From Dermatophagoides farinae (Eukaryota > Arthropoda > Arachnida > Sarcoptiformes > Pyroglyphidae): a stretch of DNA of 64,000 nucleotides. Made by a program: the position numbers and the translations under genes. The notes below the pieces were generated by a model, which saw nothing but the letters and a program-made list of their open reading frames with translations, was not told the origin of the DNA and did not search any database. The DNA is taken from positions 6,445,501 through 6,509,500 of the forward strand of contig NC_134680.1 in NCBI RefSeq assembly GCF_024713945.1, given 5' to 3'. Positions 50,216 to 62,222 of the stretch are shown here, piece after piece. Each line of letters opens with the position of its first letter. Position 1 is the first letter of the stretch.

Positions 50216-52534
50216 CCGATTATTGATTCGTTTGTTCGCCATTCATATTTTCATTGTTTTTCTCTTTGCCAAAATGTTGAGCTTTTTTTTCTTGTTTTGT
50301 TTTTTTTTGCCAGTAATTCACACTTTTAATTCATCCATGATGATGATGATGATGCTAAATTGAAACTGGAACATCAACATCATCAGAAAATGAACAAATT
50401 AAGAAATGGAAAAAAACAGAAAACAGAAAAACCAACGAGATGAAAAAGAATTTGCATTTTTTTTTCATTTACCACCCGTTGAGTAGGTAATTTTTTGCTA
50501 TTTTAGAATCACTCATCAATCATTGGGATTTGGTTTGGCTTTTTTTTCTTGATTCCAGAATTCATTATTCGACGAATTATTCCTTTCAACGGAATGGTGT
50601 CACACCCAGGGAGAGAGATAGATTTTTTCACTTTCCATCTGTGCTTGTGTTTGTGTTTTCTAGGTTTTTTTTTCTCGTTTTGTATTTGTTTCCAGGTGAA
50701 CAATTTTCTTGTATCATCTTCATCATCATCATCATAATCAATAAAATGACATCCGTCGAAATGAGATATGTGACTGTTTGTTTGTTTGTCAAAACATCAT
50801 CATCATAGAAAAAAATATACGATTGATGTGTCGCCGTCGTTTGTCGTTGTCATAAATTTTCTCATATTTCTCTCTCTCTGTCTCTTACCATTATTATCAT
50901 CATCATAATAAAAACTTTGATCATTGCCGCCCATTATCTATAGTTGCACCAGCGGCAAATCTTTTTTGTAATTTTTTTTGTCTTCTGGCTTGCCAGAAAA
51001 AGAAATCTTGAATCTAAATCTGTAAATGATTAACCACATGTGTGTGTGTGTGTGTATGTGTATGTTCGCCTCTCATAATCACAATCAATTTATCATCATC
51101 ATCATCATCATCATAAAAATGTTTTCACTTTATAAATGTTGATGATGTTTTTTAAAAGAAATTTTCCAAAAAAAAAAAATAAAACACGTGCGCAAGCGCA
51201 CGTGCAATTTTTTTTCCGGGCGTAATAAAATAGAAACAAAACAAAACAAAACAAAAAAGGTGAAAAGCTCATGTCTTTCGACCAGAATGTCTGCAAGTGT
51301 TTCACCATACATTCAATATCGATTCTTCGATGTATGATGATGCGCAATAACCAAGAGAAAAAAAACTCGACGATATGGATGGTTACCCATCCAATAATAG
51401 ACCATGATGATTGTGTTTCTGTTGCATCGATTTGCAGACGACAAAGACCAATTTTTTTTTTTGTTTGAAATTATTAAAACAGATCAGATTCATTCATTCA
51501 GTCAACCATTGTGGTTCATCAGCAGCAATATATTGCTTGTGTGTTTTTTTTTATTCTGGGTGAATTTCAACTTTCAAACCAAAAAAAAAAAAATTTTTTT
51601 TCCAGAATTTCCAGCAGCATCGTATGTTAGAAACGTGAATCCGTGCATGTGTGTGTGTGCGTTCACCTTTGGTATCATCAAGCTAAATGATCATCATCAC
51701 CATCTTGAAATTTGAGACTGAAAAAGAGAAAAAAAAAGTAAGAAAGTTTGTTGTTTTCGTTGTTTACGTTGTTGTTATTGACCATTATAGTAGTTGTCCA
51801 TTTGGTTCAATTGTCTTGATTTTTCTGTGTTTTTTTTTGTCTTCTAGATTCGGTTTTGGTGTGATAATGTGTAATGTCGTGTTATTTTTTTTTCTTCTTA
51901 TAGATATAGGTTGATGGATCATCAATCTCTAAGTGGAAACTTGTGTTTTTTTTATACTTCTTCATCATTGAAAAATGGTATTTCCGGCCGGATTTTTGTT
52001 TTTTTTTCTTGTTCGTCTTTTGTTTTGTTATAGTTTGTGTCTTGTAGTAAATGATAATTCCATCGTAGTCGTCGTCGTTGTTGTTGTTGTTGTTGTTTTT
52101 TAGATGGACCAAACAAAACAAAACAAAAAAAATCGATTTTCACACAAACAATGAAACATGATCAGGCATCGTATTTCAAGTGATTTTGATCGTTTGTGTT
52201 TATTTCTCATTTTTTTTTGTTGTTGTTGTTTTGTAACATTTCATTTTCATTTCTTTTTTGGTTGTTGATCTGTGGATCGATAACTGTTTTTGGCGTGTGT
52301 GTTTGTGTGTTCCACGCTCCAATTGGAACGAAAAAAAAATTCCCAAAGAATCAAAGAATGTGAAAAAAAATCTTAATTTAAATTAATGACTTGAATGTAA
52401 TGAAAAGAAATTTCAAATGGAATTTTTTTTTTTGTTCACAGGTTTCAAAGAAAGTTTCCGAGTAAAGAAAAAAAAAGAAAATTTCTTTTTTCTGTAAACT
52501 TTTTCTTTGCTGAACAAAATCTCATACATCATTA

Positions 52535-52552
52535 TCGTCGTCGTCGTCGTCG
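52535..52552. repeat. (TCG)6 trinucleotide repeat
   Basis: CpG-containing triplet repeat, unusual in this AT-rich sequence. Confidence 0.9.
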
Positions 52553-52882
52553 CTACAAAGGTTAAGCTGAGAGGGAATTTTTTTTCTTCTCCTCATTTCC
52601 TGTCGGAATTCAATATAGAAATTGAATTTGATTCTTAAGAAATTCGATTCATTTTTTTTCCACATTCATCATTACATTTTTCGCCAGAAAGACACACACA
52701 CACACACACACACGCCCATTAAACATTTACAGATGAGTGAATTCTTTCACCATTGATGAAAAAAAAATTCCAAAAAATTCCGGATGTTAATTAAGACCCA
52801 AAAACTGTGTCAACATACAAAAATTGAAAAGCAAAATTCCATTATCACCAACCGACAACAGCATGATCATTTACGAAATTGC

Positions 52883-52913
<31 letters not shown>

Positions 52914-54482
52914 AAAGCACAGAATCGAATGGAAAACTTTGACAAAGAAGAAGAATAAGAAAAAAAAAGACTTTGATTGATTAATCTTTGGGTGGTTACA
53001 ACAAAAAGCCAGGCAGCAGCCATAGCAACACACACAGAGAGAGAGAGAAAGAGCCAGAATAACCAGAACCTGTCTTGTTTTAAAATTCTTAAGATTTAAT
53101 TCTTTGCAATCCATTTTAATATATCGATGATGATGATGCCATCATGTTACTTTACTTGGAATCATGTTCGGTTAGAAAAAAAAAATTTAAAACGAGAGAA
53201 AGAGAGAGAATAAAATGAGAAAAAAATTAAATAAATTAAATTAAATTCTAGAAATTCTTTTCTGTCTTTACTTGTATAGGTTTTTTTCATAAATTCTACA
53301 TTCAGTGTGTGTGTGTGTATGTTTTTTTTTCATTCTTGTTTTTGTTGTCATAGCCAGCCATAGAGAATCTCATGGCAGAATTCAATTTAATGAAAAAAAT
53401 GAAAAAAAAATTTTTTTCTTCCACTTGTTTCTTGTAGTTTTGGAATTTTTTTTCAATTCTTTTCGATTCTCACCCAATCACCTACGGTCACGATGGAAAT
53501 TCCTCGAAATTTTTCACCATTTCGAACATGTTCATATGATCATATGATGATGATGATGGTGGTGAACTTTTTGAAACAATGAAAAAGAGAAAAATTTTAA
53601 TTTCATTTTGAAATTAAAATTCAAGTGAAAAAAAAATTAATTTCAATTTTTCAATATTCTGATGATGGCCGCAAGGTGATTTTTTCAATATTCTGTAATC
53701 AGATGATTGCAACAACAACAATAAAAAAAAGAATCGCTAAGATTAGCAGCAGCAGCAGTAGTAGTAGTGGAAATTCTATTTCCGTTGCCATTTTCATTTC
53801 CGTTTCATACTACGTTTATGGATTGAATTCAAATACAAAAAAAAATCAATTGGTCAGTTTCTTTATGATTCTTCAATTAAGATTCTTTATGATGGAAAAG
53901 AAATTTTTACGGAAACCAATGATACATGTTGGAATGAAGAATGAAAATTCTTTTCAAATTCATTCATTCATTCATTGAACCAAAGAATCGATGGAAAGGA
54001 AATTGTGTTTATTAAAACTTATATATCAAGATTATGTTGCTACTCATTCATTCACTCTTTTTCTATTTTGGACAGGAAATTAATAACTCTAGAGAGAGAA
54101 ACGCACCACACACACACACGCATACACCCACAAGAATCAATCGAATTATGGCGATATTTACAAATTGATTCGTACAATAAAAACAAACAGCAACGACAAC
54201 AACAATCCGATCGAAATCTTCAATCTCAATATAATCAATAGAGAGAGAGAGTTGCAAACAAACAAACAAAAAAATTCAATTAAACTAAGCAAAAATATCC
54301 AAATGACAATCATAGTAAAAAGTGGGTGGAACAATCAAACAATAAAGGTGTTGGCCACAATAAAAGGCCAAAAGTAACCATCCATATATGTCATTTAAAA
54401 ATTGTTTTTTTTTGTTTTGTTTTGTTTATTTTGGCCACATTCATAAACATCATCATCATCATCATCATCATACACGATAAAT

Positions 54483-57162
54483 ATGGCGGCAACATCAAAG
54501 ATAAATCTTCAAATGTATCATGATGATGATGATGATGATGATGAATTAGCAGAAGCAATAATAATCAAAGAATCAAATGATAAAGATCTAAAGAAAGAAG
54601 AATCATCATCGTTATCGTTATCGTTATCAATGAATTCTTCATCAACACCAATGTCATCGACAACAACAACAACATGGACAATGTCGGCTTCAAATTCTTT
54701 GATCTTGACAGCTAATAATAATACAGCAGCTTCTGCTGTTGCTCATCATGATCATCATGATGATGATGATGATGATGATGGTAAAGATCAAAGAAAAATT
54801 TACCGACAAAATTATCGTCATTTTATTCATCATCATCATCATCATCTTGATCAAAATGATGATGATGAACAAAGAAAACAACAACAAGATGGTGATATAA
54901 CGACGAAAAAAGAAGAAAATCTTTATATCACCAATAACAACAACAACAACAGCAACAAGACGAATGTTAATGTAGGCGTTGACCAAGATAAATATGGGCG
55001 TGGCCATCAGATTATTACCAATAATCAAAATATCAATGATGATCAATCATCAATGATAATTGTTATTGGTGCTGGTGGCGAATTGAATTTAAATCAAGCT
55101 GTCGACGACGACGACGACGATGATGATGATGAAGAAATTGGAGAAAATATTCATTTACTTCAACAACACCAGCAACAATCATTCGACCTACAGCACCAAA
55201 ACCGACAACAACAACAACAACAACGAAGACGACGACGAGTTAAAGTCGAATTGAAACCAGCACCAACACCACCAACACCACAACAACTACCACCACTAAA
55301 TACGACGATCAAGACGACTTCAACTAGTTCAAATGATCAAATCAGAAACACTTTGATTTTAGCACCGATTGTATCATCATCATCATCATCATCATCACAG
55401 TCATTTTCACCTGTGTATAATCAAAATAACAACAACAAAACGGCGTCAATTATAATACAAAACGATTCTAGTCGTCGTCATTGTCGTCGTAATAAATGTA
55501 AATTGATTGTAAATCAATTCGATTCCGGTTCGTCAACAACAAAAATATTGCCAACGATTAAAACAATACGTGAAACATATAGATCTGGAATAATTGATTA
55601 TCGTCAACAACGTCGACGATCACATCGACAACGAAAACATCAGCATCATCATCATCATTATATGATTGCGCCAAATACAACAACGACAACGAAATGGAAA
55701 AAGGATTTTTGGCTGAAATTCTGGTCACATCAACGACAACAACAACAACGTCAGTGTCAACGTGAACATTTACAGCTATTAAAATCAATTGATGATAATT
55801 ATGATGATGATGATGAATATATTGATATTTGTGGTGAAAATCAATCATCATCATCATTAATTGATGATCAATCACAACGGTATTCATATTGTTATTATAA
55901 TTTTTTCTATTTTCCACCATACGTTCGTCCATCACTTAGTTTAAATCATGATGATGATCATGATCAACATCGAAAATATTCATCAACATCATCATTGAAT
56001 ACATTGATACCAACGGAATCATTTGAACAATCAAAACTATCGAATATCGGTATCGATACCGATATCGAACATCAACAACAACAATTGAATTTTATGCAAT
56101 CAAAATCATCATATCCCGAATGTTTATTAATGAATGGGAAAAATTCTTCACCATTTGATTCACAACAACAAGAATATCGAAATTATTCTAAACAGTATCA
56201 TTTTTATAATAATCAACAACAATCGAAAAAAATATCCGATACTATCGAAACAACAATCGTCAATGATTTAGATTCGAATGAAAAAACATTCGAACAATCA
56301 TCATTGAATATAAATTATTCGATTCCTCCATCATCAACATCATCGACATTATCATCAACGATTCAACAACAATTATCATCACAAGAATCATCATCATCAA
56401 CATCATCTTCATCGCAATCGGCAACAACCATATGTTTATCAACAATCATGGAAGTATTACCATTGATTCTATTATTATCGATGGGTGTTATCATATCAAC
56501 TACATGTGCCAAATATAGATTTCAATCATCAACAACGAATTTTGTTTCACCATCACCATTATCATCATCATCATCATCATATCATCAAGATTATTTGATG
56601 AATATTTTAAGAAAAAATTCAACTACCTCATCACCATCTTCGAAGACGACGACGATGATAAACGATTCAAATTTGAATCATAATGATAGACAAAGTGATG
56701 AGATCAATAATAAAAATGTTGATGATGATGATGATGAATTTATGAATCGAATGATGAATGATGAAGAATCACCATCACCATCATCATCATCGATTCATCA
56801 AACATTGGAAAATCGGCCACATTATGCAATGTATCATAGTGGTAGTGGTCAACAACAACAGCAACAACAACAATCATCAGGGAAATCAATGAATTTGGCT
56901 GGAACATCCCAACAGCAGTTATTTGCACAACTTGCACATCAATATTCAGCTATGCATCTACAATGGTTATCCAATTCATCTGTTACTTGTAATGATGGTA
57001 CACGTGCCGGTTATTATATACGGCCATCACCAACAGGTTCCCGTAGATGGATAATATTTCTTGAAGGTGGTTGGTATTGTATGAGCAAAAGTGCTTGTGA
57101 TCAACGTTGGTATAAAATGCGTGATTTTATGACTTCATTTCGTTGGAGCCAATATAAAACTG
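54483..57162 (+). CDS. Notum: Notum exon 1: N-terminal extension, signal/anchor segment, start of hydrolase core
   Basis: 893 codons plus one base. Residues 1-655 are runs of Asp, His, Gln, Asn and Ser with basic patches (RRHCRRNKCK). Residues 656-676 form a hydrophobic segment (MEVLPLILLLSMGVI...). The conserved core then begins near 820. Both ATG 54483 (AAATATGG) and ATG 56448 (AATCATGG) have A at -3 and G at +4. The donor is ACTG then GTAAGT. Nearly 2 kb without a stop in AT-rich DNA argues that the extension is translated in at least one isoform. Confidence 0.85.
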
Positions 57163-60139
57163 GTAAGTTGTTTTTTCCAGTTAGTTTTCAGTTGGTCATA
57201 ATTTGGTCAATTTGGTGTGTGTATCGACCCTTTTTTATGAATTGCAATCATTTTGACCAGTTACAAGTGTGTTTATTTATCAGTGTGAATTGAGCTCTTC
57301 ATCTTCATTTTTGTTTGTTGTTGCTGCTGCTGCTGTTTGGAGAGCGAGAGACCGAAAAAAAAGAAAGAAAAAGCTTACCCGATAATGTGTCGGCTTGTCA
57401 ATCTTTGATCTTGTTTTGAATTTCAATTCATGATCATGAATGATTATCATGTGAAGACAAATATCGTAGAAAAAAAAACATGAAGCCGGTCATCCATGTA
57501 TCGAATGGAAACAAAACAAAAATTTTCAATGTTCTGGCTTGGTTTGTATGCAATACTTGTCACCTATGGACCATATATTGATTCGAACAAACACACACAC
57601 ACACAGTTAGATGAAATGAATAAATTAATGATTTATCTCGAAACAAGAAACGAAAAAAAAATACAAAATCTTTCACCATTTTTGTTGTTGTTGTTGTTGT
57701 TTATTTTAATTATTTAGCACATTATACATTGATGATGATGATGATGATGATTGAAACCAGAAAACCAAACATCGAAAAAAAAATCAGTTCAAACTAATGA
57801 AGCCAGAATAGATAGAATCACAAGAATGTACACATACACACACATATATCAAGTGTAAAAAAAAAAATTTTTTTTTGTTTTTGTTTTTGTTTTCATTCTC
57901 ATTTTACATTTATGAAAAATCCATAAAAATAATAACCCTCTCTTTCTATGTTTTGGTGAAACAGAACACACAACACACATCGAGTGTGTGTGTCTGATTA
58001 CTGATGGACGAATAGATTTATAAAATGTTCACATGATGATAAAGGGCCAAAAAATGAAATTTTTTTTTTTTGGTTATTAATTTGAAAAAATAAACAAAAA
58101 CAACACGGCACATTGAACATTCTTTTTTGTTTTTTTTTTGTTTGGTTCATTTATTTATAGTTAGTGGAATACTATCATCATCACCATCAATGAATCCATA
58201 TTGGTGGAATGCAAATCATGTTTTCATACCATATTGTTCATCGGATATTTGGAGCGGTGATTCACCGGCCAAACCACCAACGATGGCCATGTCATTTTTT
58301 GGTTCACGTATCATTGATGAAGTTATTGGTGAATTAATACGTTCACCAACGTATGGATTTTTGGATTCAAAATTCATACTTTTGGCTGGTTCATCAGCCG
58401 GTGCTGCCGGTGTTATGATTAATTTGGATCGTGTAGCGAAAATGATATCCGATGCTGGTTCATCTGCTGATGTTCGTGGTCTGGCTGATTCCGGTTGGAT
58501 TATGGATTCGGATGACCATCATCATCATCATCATCAAATGCCGGTTGGATTTACGAATCAAGATAAACAACAAAGTTCGTCATCATCATCAATGCCATGT
58601 GCGGATGGTATTTGTTCACCAACCGAAATGATTCGTGGTGCCTATAGGTTTGTTTGTGTGGATTGAAATTTTCTTCAATAAACAAAAAAATTTTCTTTTT
58701 TCATCATGAATTTTAGATTATGGAATAGCCGTGTACCGGAATCTTGTGCTAAACAATATCCACAAGAACCATGGCGTTGTTATTTTGGTTATCGTCTTTA
58801 TCCAACATTATCAACACCATTATTTGTTGTACAATTTCAATATGATGAATTTCAATTATACATGGATGGTTTAGCAAATCAAGCAATGAATGAAATGGAA
58901 CGTATCCATTATATACGACAATTATCACAACAAATGATACAAACATTGACTAATGTTAGCGCCGTATTTGTTCCATCATGTATGGCGCATATTTTATTGA
59001 CCAAATTAGATTGGTACAAAGTATCCATCAATGGTATAACATTTCCAGAAGCATTGAATTGTTGGGAACAAACACCGGTGAATTATAATAATCATTATCA
59101 TCATCATCATCATCATCATCATAATCGTTATCATCCATATCAACAAAATCATCGATCAATGTTTACGAATACAAATTCAAAATTTTCAAGATTCACAAAT
59201 AATTCACCTGATCATCATCATCATTATTTTGGTCCAATCATTGATTCTTCTTCTTCTTCATCATCATCAATGATGGATCAACAAAATGAATTATCACAAT
59301 TTTATTCACCATCATCATCATCAACCGGTTCATCAATGAATAATGATAATTTCCTCAATTATCTTACATTAAAATCAAAAAATTCTTCTGCATATTATTC
59401 ACATCAACAAAATGATCAAATCCAACAACAGGAAGAAAAACTGCCAATATTTTTGAAATGGTCATCAGATTTAAAAACATCAACATCATCAACAACAACG
59501 ACGGCTGCTACGCCCACCACCACCACTACATCATCATCTACAACCCTTGTATTAGATAGTAACAATATTAATAGAACATTAGATTTACAAACACAATCGT
59601 CACAAATAATTAATCAAAATCAGAATAAAAATAAACGTAAAAAACGTAAACGACGTAAAGGTCATCATCATCATCATCATCAGAATAATCGTAAAATGAC
59701 AACATCGACCATTTCAACATTATCGATTGATTCTATAATACAGAATGATGATGATGATGATGATAATGGTAGATATTATCATCATAATTCATATCAATCA
59801 CCATCACCATCATCCTATCATCATTATCATCAATTATTAAATACAAAAATGTCACCATCATCTAAATCATTACATCCATATTATCAACAACAATCATCTT
59901 CACAACAAATTCCATTATCATCATTGAATAGAAATTCTTATTGGAATCCATCATTTTATCCACATCATCATCAACATCATGAATTACGAATGTGTCATTA
60001 TCGTTTAATAGATAATCGTCAATTTCCCGATCGTAATCATGAATGTCCACGTTTACAATTTAATCATAATCAACCATCAACAACATCAAATAATGATAAT
60101 CGTGATCATCATTATCGTCAAAAATCTTATCACATTTGA
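54483..60139 (+). CDS. Notum: Notum, Wnt palmitoleoyl-protein carboxylesterase, whole coding region (3 exons)
   Basis: Notum is a secreted or surface hydrolase that removes the palmitoleate from Wnt ligands and so turns Wnt signalling down. Exons 54483-57162, 58161-58647 and 58717-60139 join in frame as 1529 residues. The conserved core runs from about residue 830 (SNSSVTCNDG, RRWIIFLEGGWYC) through NPYWWNANHVFIPYCSSDIW, GSSAGAAGV, VRGLADSGW and YRLYPTL to LNCWE (1175). The catalytic triad is intact: Ser972 in GSSAG, Asp1099 in QYDEF, His1147 in MAHI. Oddities: a 655-residue low-complexity N-terminal extension; a hydrophobic segment starting at Met656 that would make a good signal peptide by itself; and about 305 low-complexity residues (1176-1480) before the C-terminal Cys-containing tail. 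Human and fly Notum are much shorter. Identity is very sure; the start is not. Confidence 0.95.
57163..58160 (+). other. Notum intron 1 (998 bp)
   Basis: GTAAGT ... TTATAG. Contains (ATG)n, (TTG)n and (CA)n tracts; no exon seen inside. Short open frames here are low complexity. Confidence 0.9.
58161..58647 (+). CDS. Notum: Notum exon 2: catalytic serine region
   Basis: Begins after TTTATTTATAG in phase (G plus TT = Val): SGILSSSPSMNPYWWNANHV, then FIPYCSSDIWSG. Carries the nucleophile in LLAGSSAGAAG and the RGLADSGW block, then a His run and Ser run insert before CADGICSPTEMIRGAYR. Ends TATAG then GTTTGT, with two bases carried to exon 3. Confidence 0.93.
58717..60139 (+). CDS. Notum: Notum exon 3: catalytic Asp and His, low-complexity insert, C-terminus
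   Basis: Follows a 69 bp intron. LWNSRVPESCAKQYP, WRCYFGYRLYPTL and FVVQFQYDEFQ (Asp1099), then VPSCMAHILL (His1147) and EALNCWEQ. About 305 residues of His, Ser, Asn and Thr runs follow, including an (ATG)n-coded Asp run and a KRKKRKRRKG basic cluster. It ends with MCHYRLIDNRQFPDRNHECP, related to the Cys-containing tail of other Notums, and TGA at 60137-60139. Confidence 0.93.
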
Positions 60140-60456
60140 TTGTGGAATAAATCAAAAAAAAAAATTATACGGTTCAATCGATTGATTTCCAATTTCTGAA
60201 ATAATTCTTGAATAATAATAATAATATCGACTATAATTGAATTTGCAATTGTAACATAACATAAAAAGCGAAATATTCTTGTTTTTCATTCTGTTTCGAA
60301 TCAATGTGTTTTTCGTTCACTCGTTTTTTTCTTAATTTTATTTTCACAATTTTAATTGAAAAAACAAACGACAACATTCTAATCATAATCATTTTTTTCT
60401 GCCTTTCATTTGTTGTAAATAAAAACTTGTCGTATTCGAAAATATTCTCATTTCCA
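60140..60456 (+). other. Notum 3' flank and upstream region of the first tandem-family gene
   Basis: 317 bp, A/T-rich. The frame of the downstream gene stays open back to 60304, but that stretch looks like untranslated sequence: the first ATGs there (60304 on) lack a cleavable signal near the start, while 60457 gives a clean one. No clear TATA box. Confidence 0.6.
60146..60151 (+). terminator. Polyadenylation signal of Notum
   Basis: AATAAA seven bases past the stop codon. A very short 3' UTR would result, matching the tight packing downstream. Confidence 0.55.
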
Positions 60457-62112
60457 ATGAAAATGAATCATCAGATTTTATTAATGGCTAAAATTTTGGT
60501 TATCATTTCATTTTCATTGCCATTTGTGATGGCAAACAGCAACAACAACAACAACAACAACAATCGAACAATGATGGTATTGAAAATATCGATAAAATGT
60601 GGATCATATGGCCGACAATTTAATCAAACACTTGGCATATCATTTATGAATGATCATGTTTATCAATTATTCAAAGATTTCACCACGATTGTTTATGGAC
60701 CATTGATGACACATTTTGATCATGAAAAACATCGTCTCAGTCTATCCAATGGACAGCAACGTTTATCATTGAAACAATTGAATAAACGATGGAAATTATT
60801 TCAGGATGTGGATTTTTTTTCACTACAACAATATAGTCAACATTTGAAACTAATGGAATTTCATCAACATTTTGGTATGGCCATTTATGACCATCCAAAA
60901 TTAGGACCAACAATGGCCATCTATATGAAACGTTCATCCATTGAATATAATTATGAATTCTATACAATCAATGATCCAATACAACAGATTTCCATTGAAA
61001 GAATTTATTCACGGCCAACACAATGGATATTGATAAGCGGCAATGGTGATGCACATTTAATTCTATATGAAAATGAAAATAAAATTCCTAAATTTCAAGT
61101 ATTAAACAATCCATTACAACGTTCATCAATTGGTCATCTTTGTGTGGATAGTAAACAAAAAACCATCCGTTTAATAAAACCAAATAACGATAATACAGAT
61201 GATCAATGTAACAATGATGAACAAGAATCAACTGGACAAATTTTATCGACCATCAATTATGGTTTCACTTATAAAAATCAATGGCTATATTTGGTGTCCA
61301 TTGAAAAACAAAATGTTTTCTACGTCAATTATCAATTGATTTTATCGAAAGATGATGATGATGATAAACAAAGAGCAAAAAATTATTCATTACAAATGAA
61401 ATCGATTCGTGATTTTGTGGCCAATTGTGATTCATTAGTTAATTTTGATGATGATGATGATGGAATTTCAACGAATTTTTCGCATAACATTGATGATGGC
61501 GCCGATAATGATTCCACTAGATTCGTCATTCAATCATTATCATCGAAGAATATTTTTTCACAAGAAAATCGTCTTGCAATAATCATTATTACCGCATTGC
61601 TTTTATCGATTCTGTTGGTCATTTTATTGTTTGCCATATTTTTGATATCGGAATTTTATTTACAAAAATCAACAGCTACAACTGCTATTGCTGCTACTAA
61701 AAAAGAACGTCATCATTATCATCGTGAAAAGAAGCCAGAATCAGAATTATTAAAACCAACAACAATGGAAAATGAAAACAACTACAACAACAACAACAAT
61801 GGTGATGAAAATGTTGTTGATGAAAAAACAGAAACAACAACCACTACGATAAAATCAATATCAAAATCATCGACAAAACAGCAATCATCACCAATGATAA
61901 AAAATGTTAAAATTCGTTTACGGTCAGCATCATTATCACCGCCGCAGCCGTCGTCGTCAAGCGCTGTAAAATCATTGAAATTACAATCATTATCGGAAAT
62001 ATCTACACAAAAAGCATCGAAAACCTCGCCATCTCGATCATCGGCTGAAATCAATACATCAAAATCATCGGTAATAGTTGAGAAAAATGAAAAATCCAAA
62101 AAACAAGATTAA
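60457..62112 (+). CDS. Tandem family member A: type I single-pass membrane protein, unknown family
   Basis: Intronless, 551 residues from ATG 60457. Chosen start: MKMNHQILLMAKILVIISFS is followed by a plausible cleavage after VMA; an in-frame ATG at 60304 would add 51 residues. The ectodomain (about 25-372) has four Cys (first in KCG at residue 48), potential N-glycosylation sites and an Asp run. The membrane span is about 374-402; the tail (403-551) is Lys, Ser and Thr-rich. Homology to the next gene is visible in TLGISFMNDHVYQLF, NNPLQRSSIGHLC and INYGFTYKNQWLYLVS. I do not recognise the family, so no function is assigned. Stop TAA at 62110-62112. Confidence 0.8.
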   Translation: MKMNHQILLMAKILVIISFSLPFVMANSNNNNNNNNRTMMVLKISIKCGSYGRQFNQTLGISFMNDHVYQLFKDFTTIVYGPLMTHFDHEKHRLSLSNGQQRLSLKQLNKRWKLFQDVDFFSLQQYSQHLKLMEFHQHFGMAIYDHPKLGPTMAIYMKRSSIEYNYEFYTINDPIQQISIERIYSRPTQWILISGNGDAHLILYENENKIPKFQVLNNPLQRSSIGHLCVDSKQKTIRLIKPNNDNTDDQCNNDEQESTGQILSTINYGFTYKNQWLYLVSIEKQNVFYVNYQLILSKDDDDDKQRAKNYSLQMKSIRDFVANCDSLVNFDDDDDGISTNFSHNIDDGADNDSTRFVIQSLSSKNIFSQENRLAIIIITALLLSILLVILLFAIFLISEFYLQKSTATTAIAATKKERHHYHREKKPESELLKPTTMENENNYNNNNNGDENVVDEKTETTTTTIKSISKSSTKQQSSPMIKNVKIRLRSASLSPPQPSSSSAVKSLKLQSLSEISTQKASKTSPSRSSAEINTSKSSVIVEKNEKSKKQD

Positions 62113-62120
62113 AATTTTAA

Positions 62121-62126
62121 ATTAAA
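62121..62126 (+). terminator. Candidate variant poly(A) signal of member A
   Basis: ATTAAA nine bases past the stop; no AATAAA in the 110 bp gap. Weak evidence. Confidence 0.3.
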
Positions 62127-62156
62127 TTTTAAAATTTTCGAATTCTTTTTGTTCCA

Positions 62157-62162
62157 TATAAA
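62157..62162 (+). promoter_or_regulatory. Candidate TATA box of member B
   Basis: TATAAA in ATATAAATTT, 61-66 bases upstream of ATG 62223, inside the 110 bp gap after member A. The position suits a promoter with a very short 5' UTR. Confidence 0.35.
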
Positions 62163-62222
62163 TTTGGAATTGATTTTGTTCGATTAGTTTTCGTGTGTTT
62201 ACTGTTTTGATATTCATGAAAA

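Larger units (their letters stand above)
44999..54482. other. Intergenic DNA between the ionotropic receptor and Notum
   Basis: About 9.5 kb, mostly microsatellites. It contains CTCF-like motifs (46262, 46332), a 20 bp palindrome (47257), a DR1 motif (48838), the 71 bp-period duplication (50080) and a speculative small ORF (46408-46586). The last few hundred bases should include the Notum 5' UTR and promoter, but I cannot place a start site. Confidence 0.6.

Noticed and set aside
53625-54241. Two plus-strand frames just upstream of Notum
   Set aside because: Low complexity and not continuous with the Notum frame; probably Notum 5' UTR or intergenic DNA.
60304-60456. Upstream in-frame ATG for tandem family member A
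   Set aside because: The added 51 residues are AT-driven hydrophobic and Asn/Lys sequence; the ATG at 60457 gives a clean signal peptide like those of members B and C.
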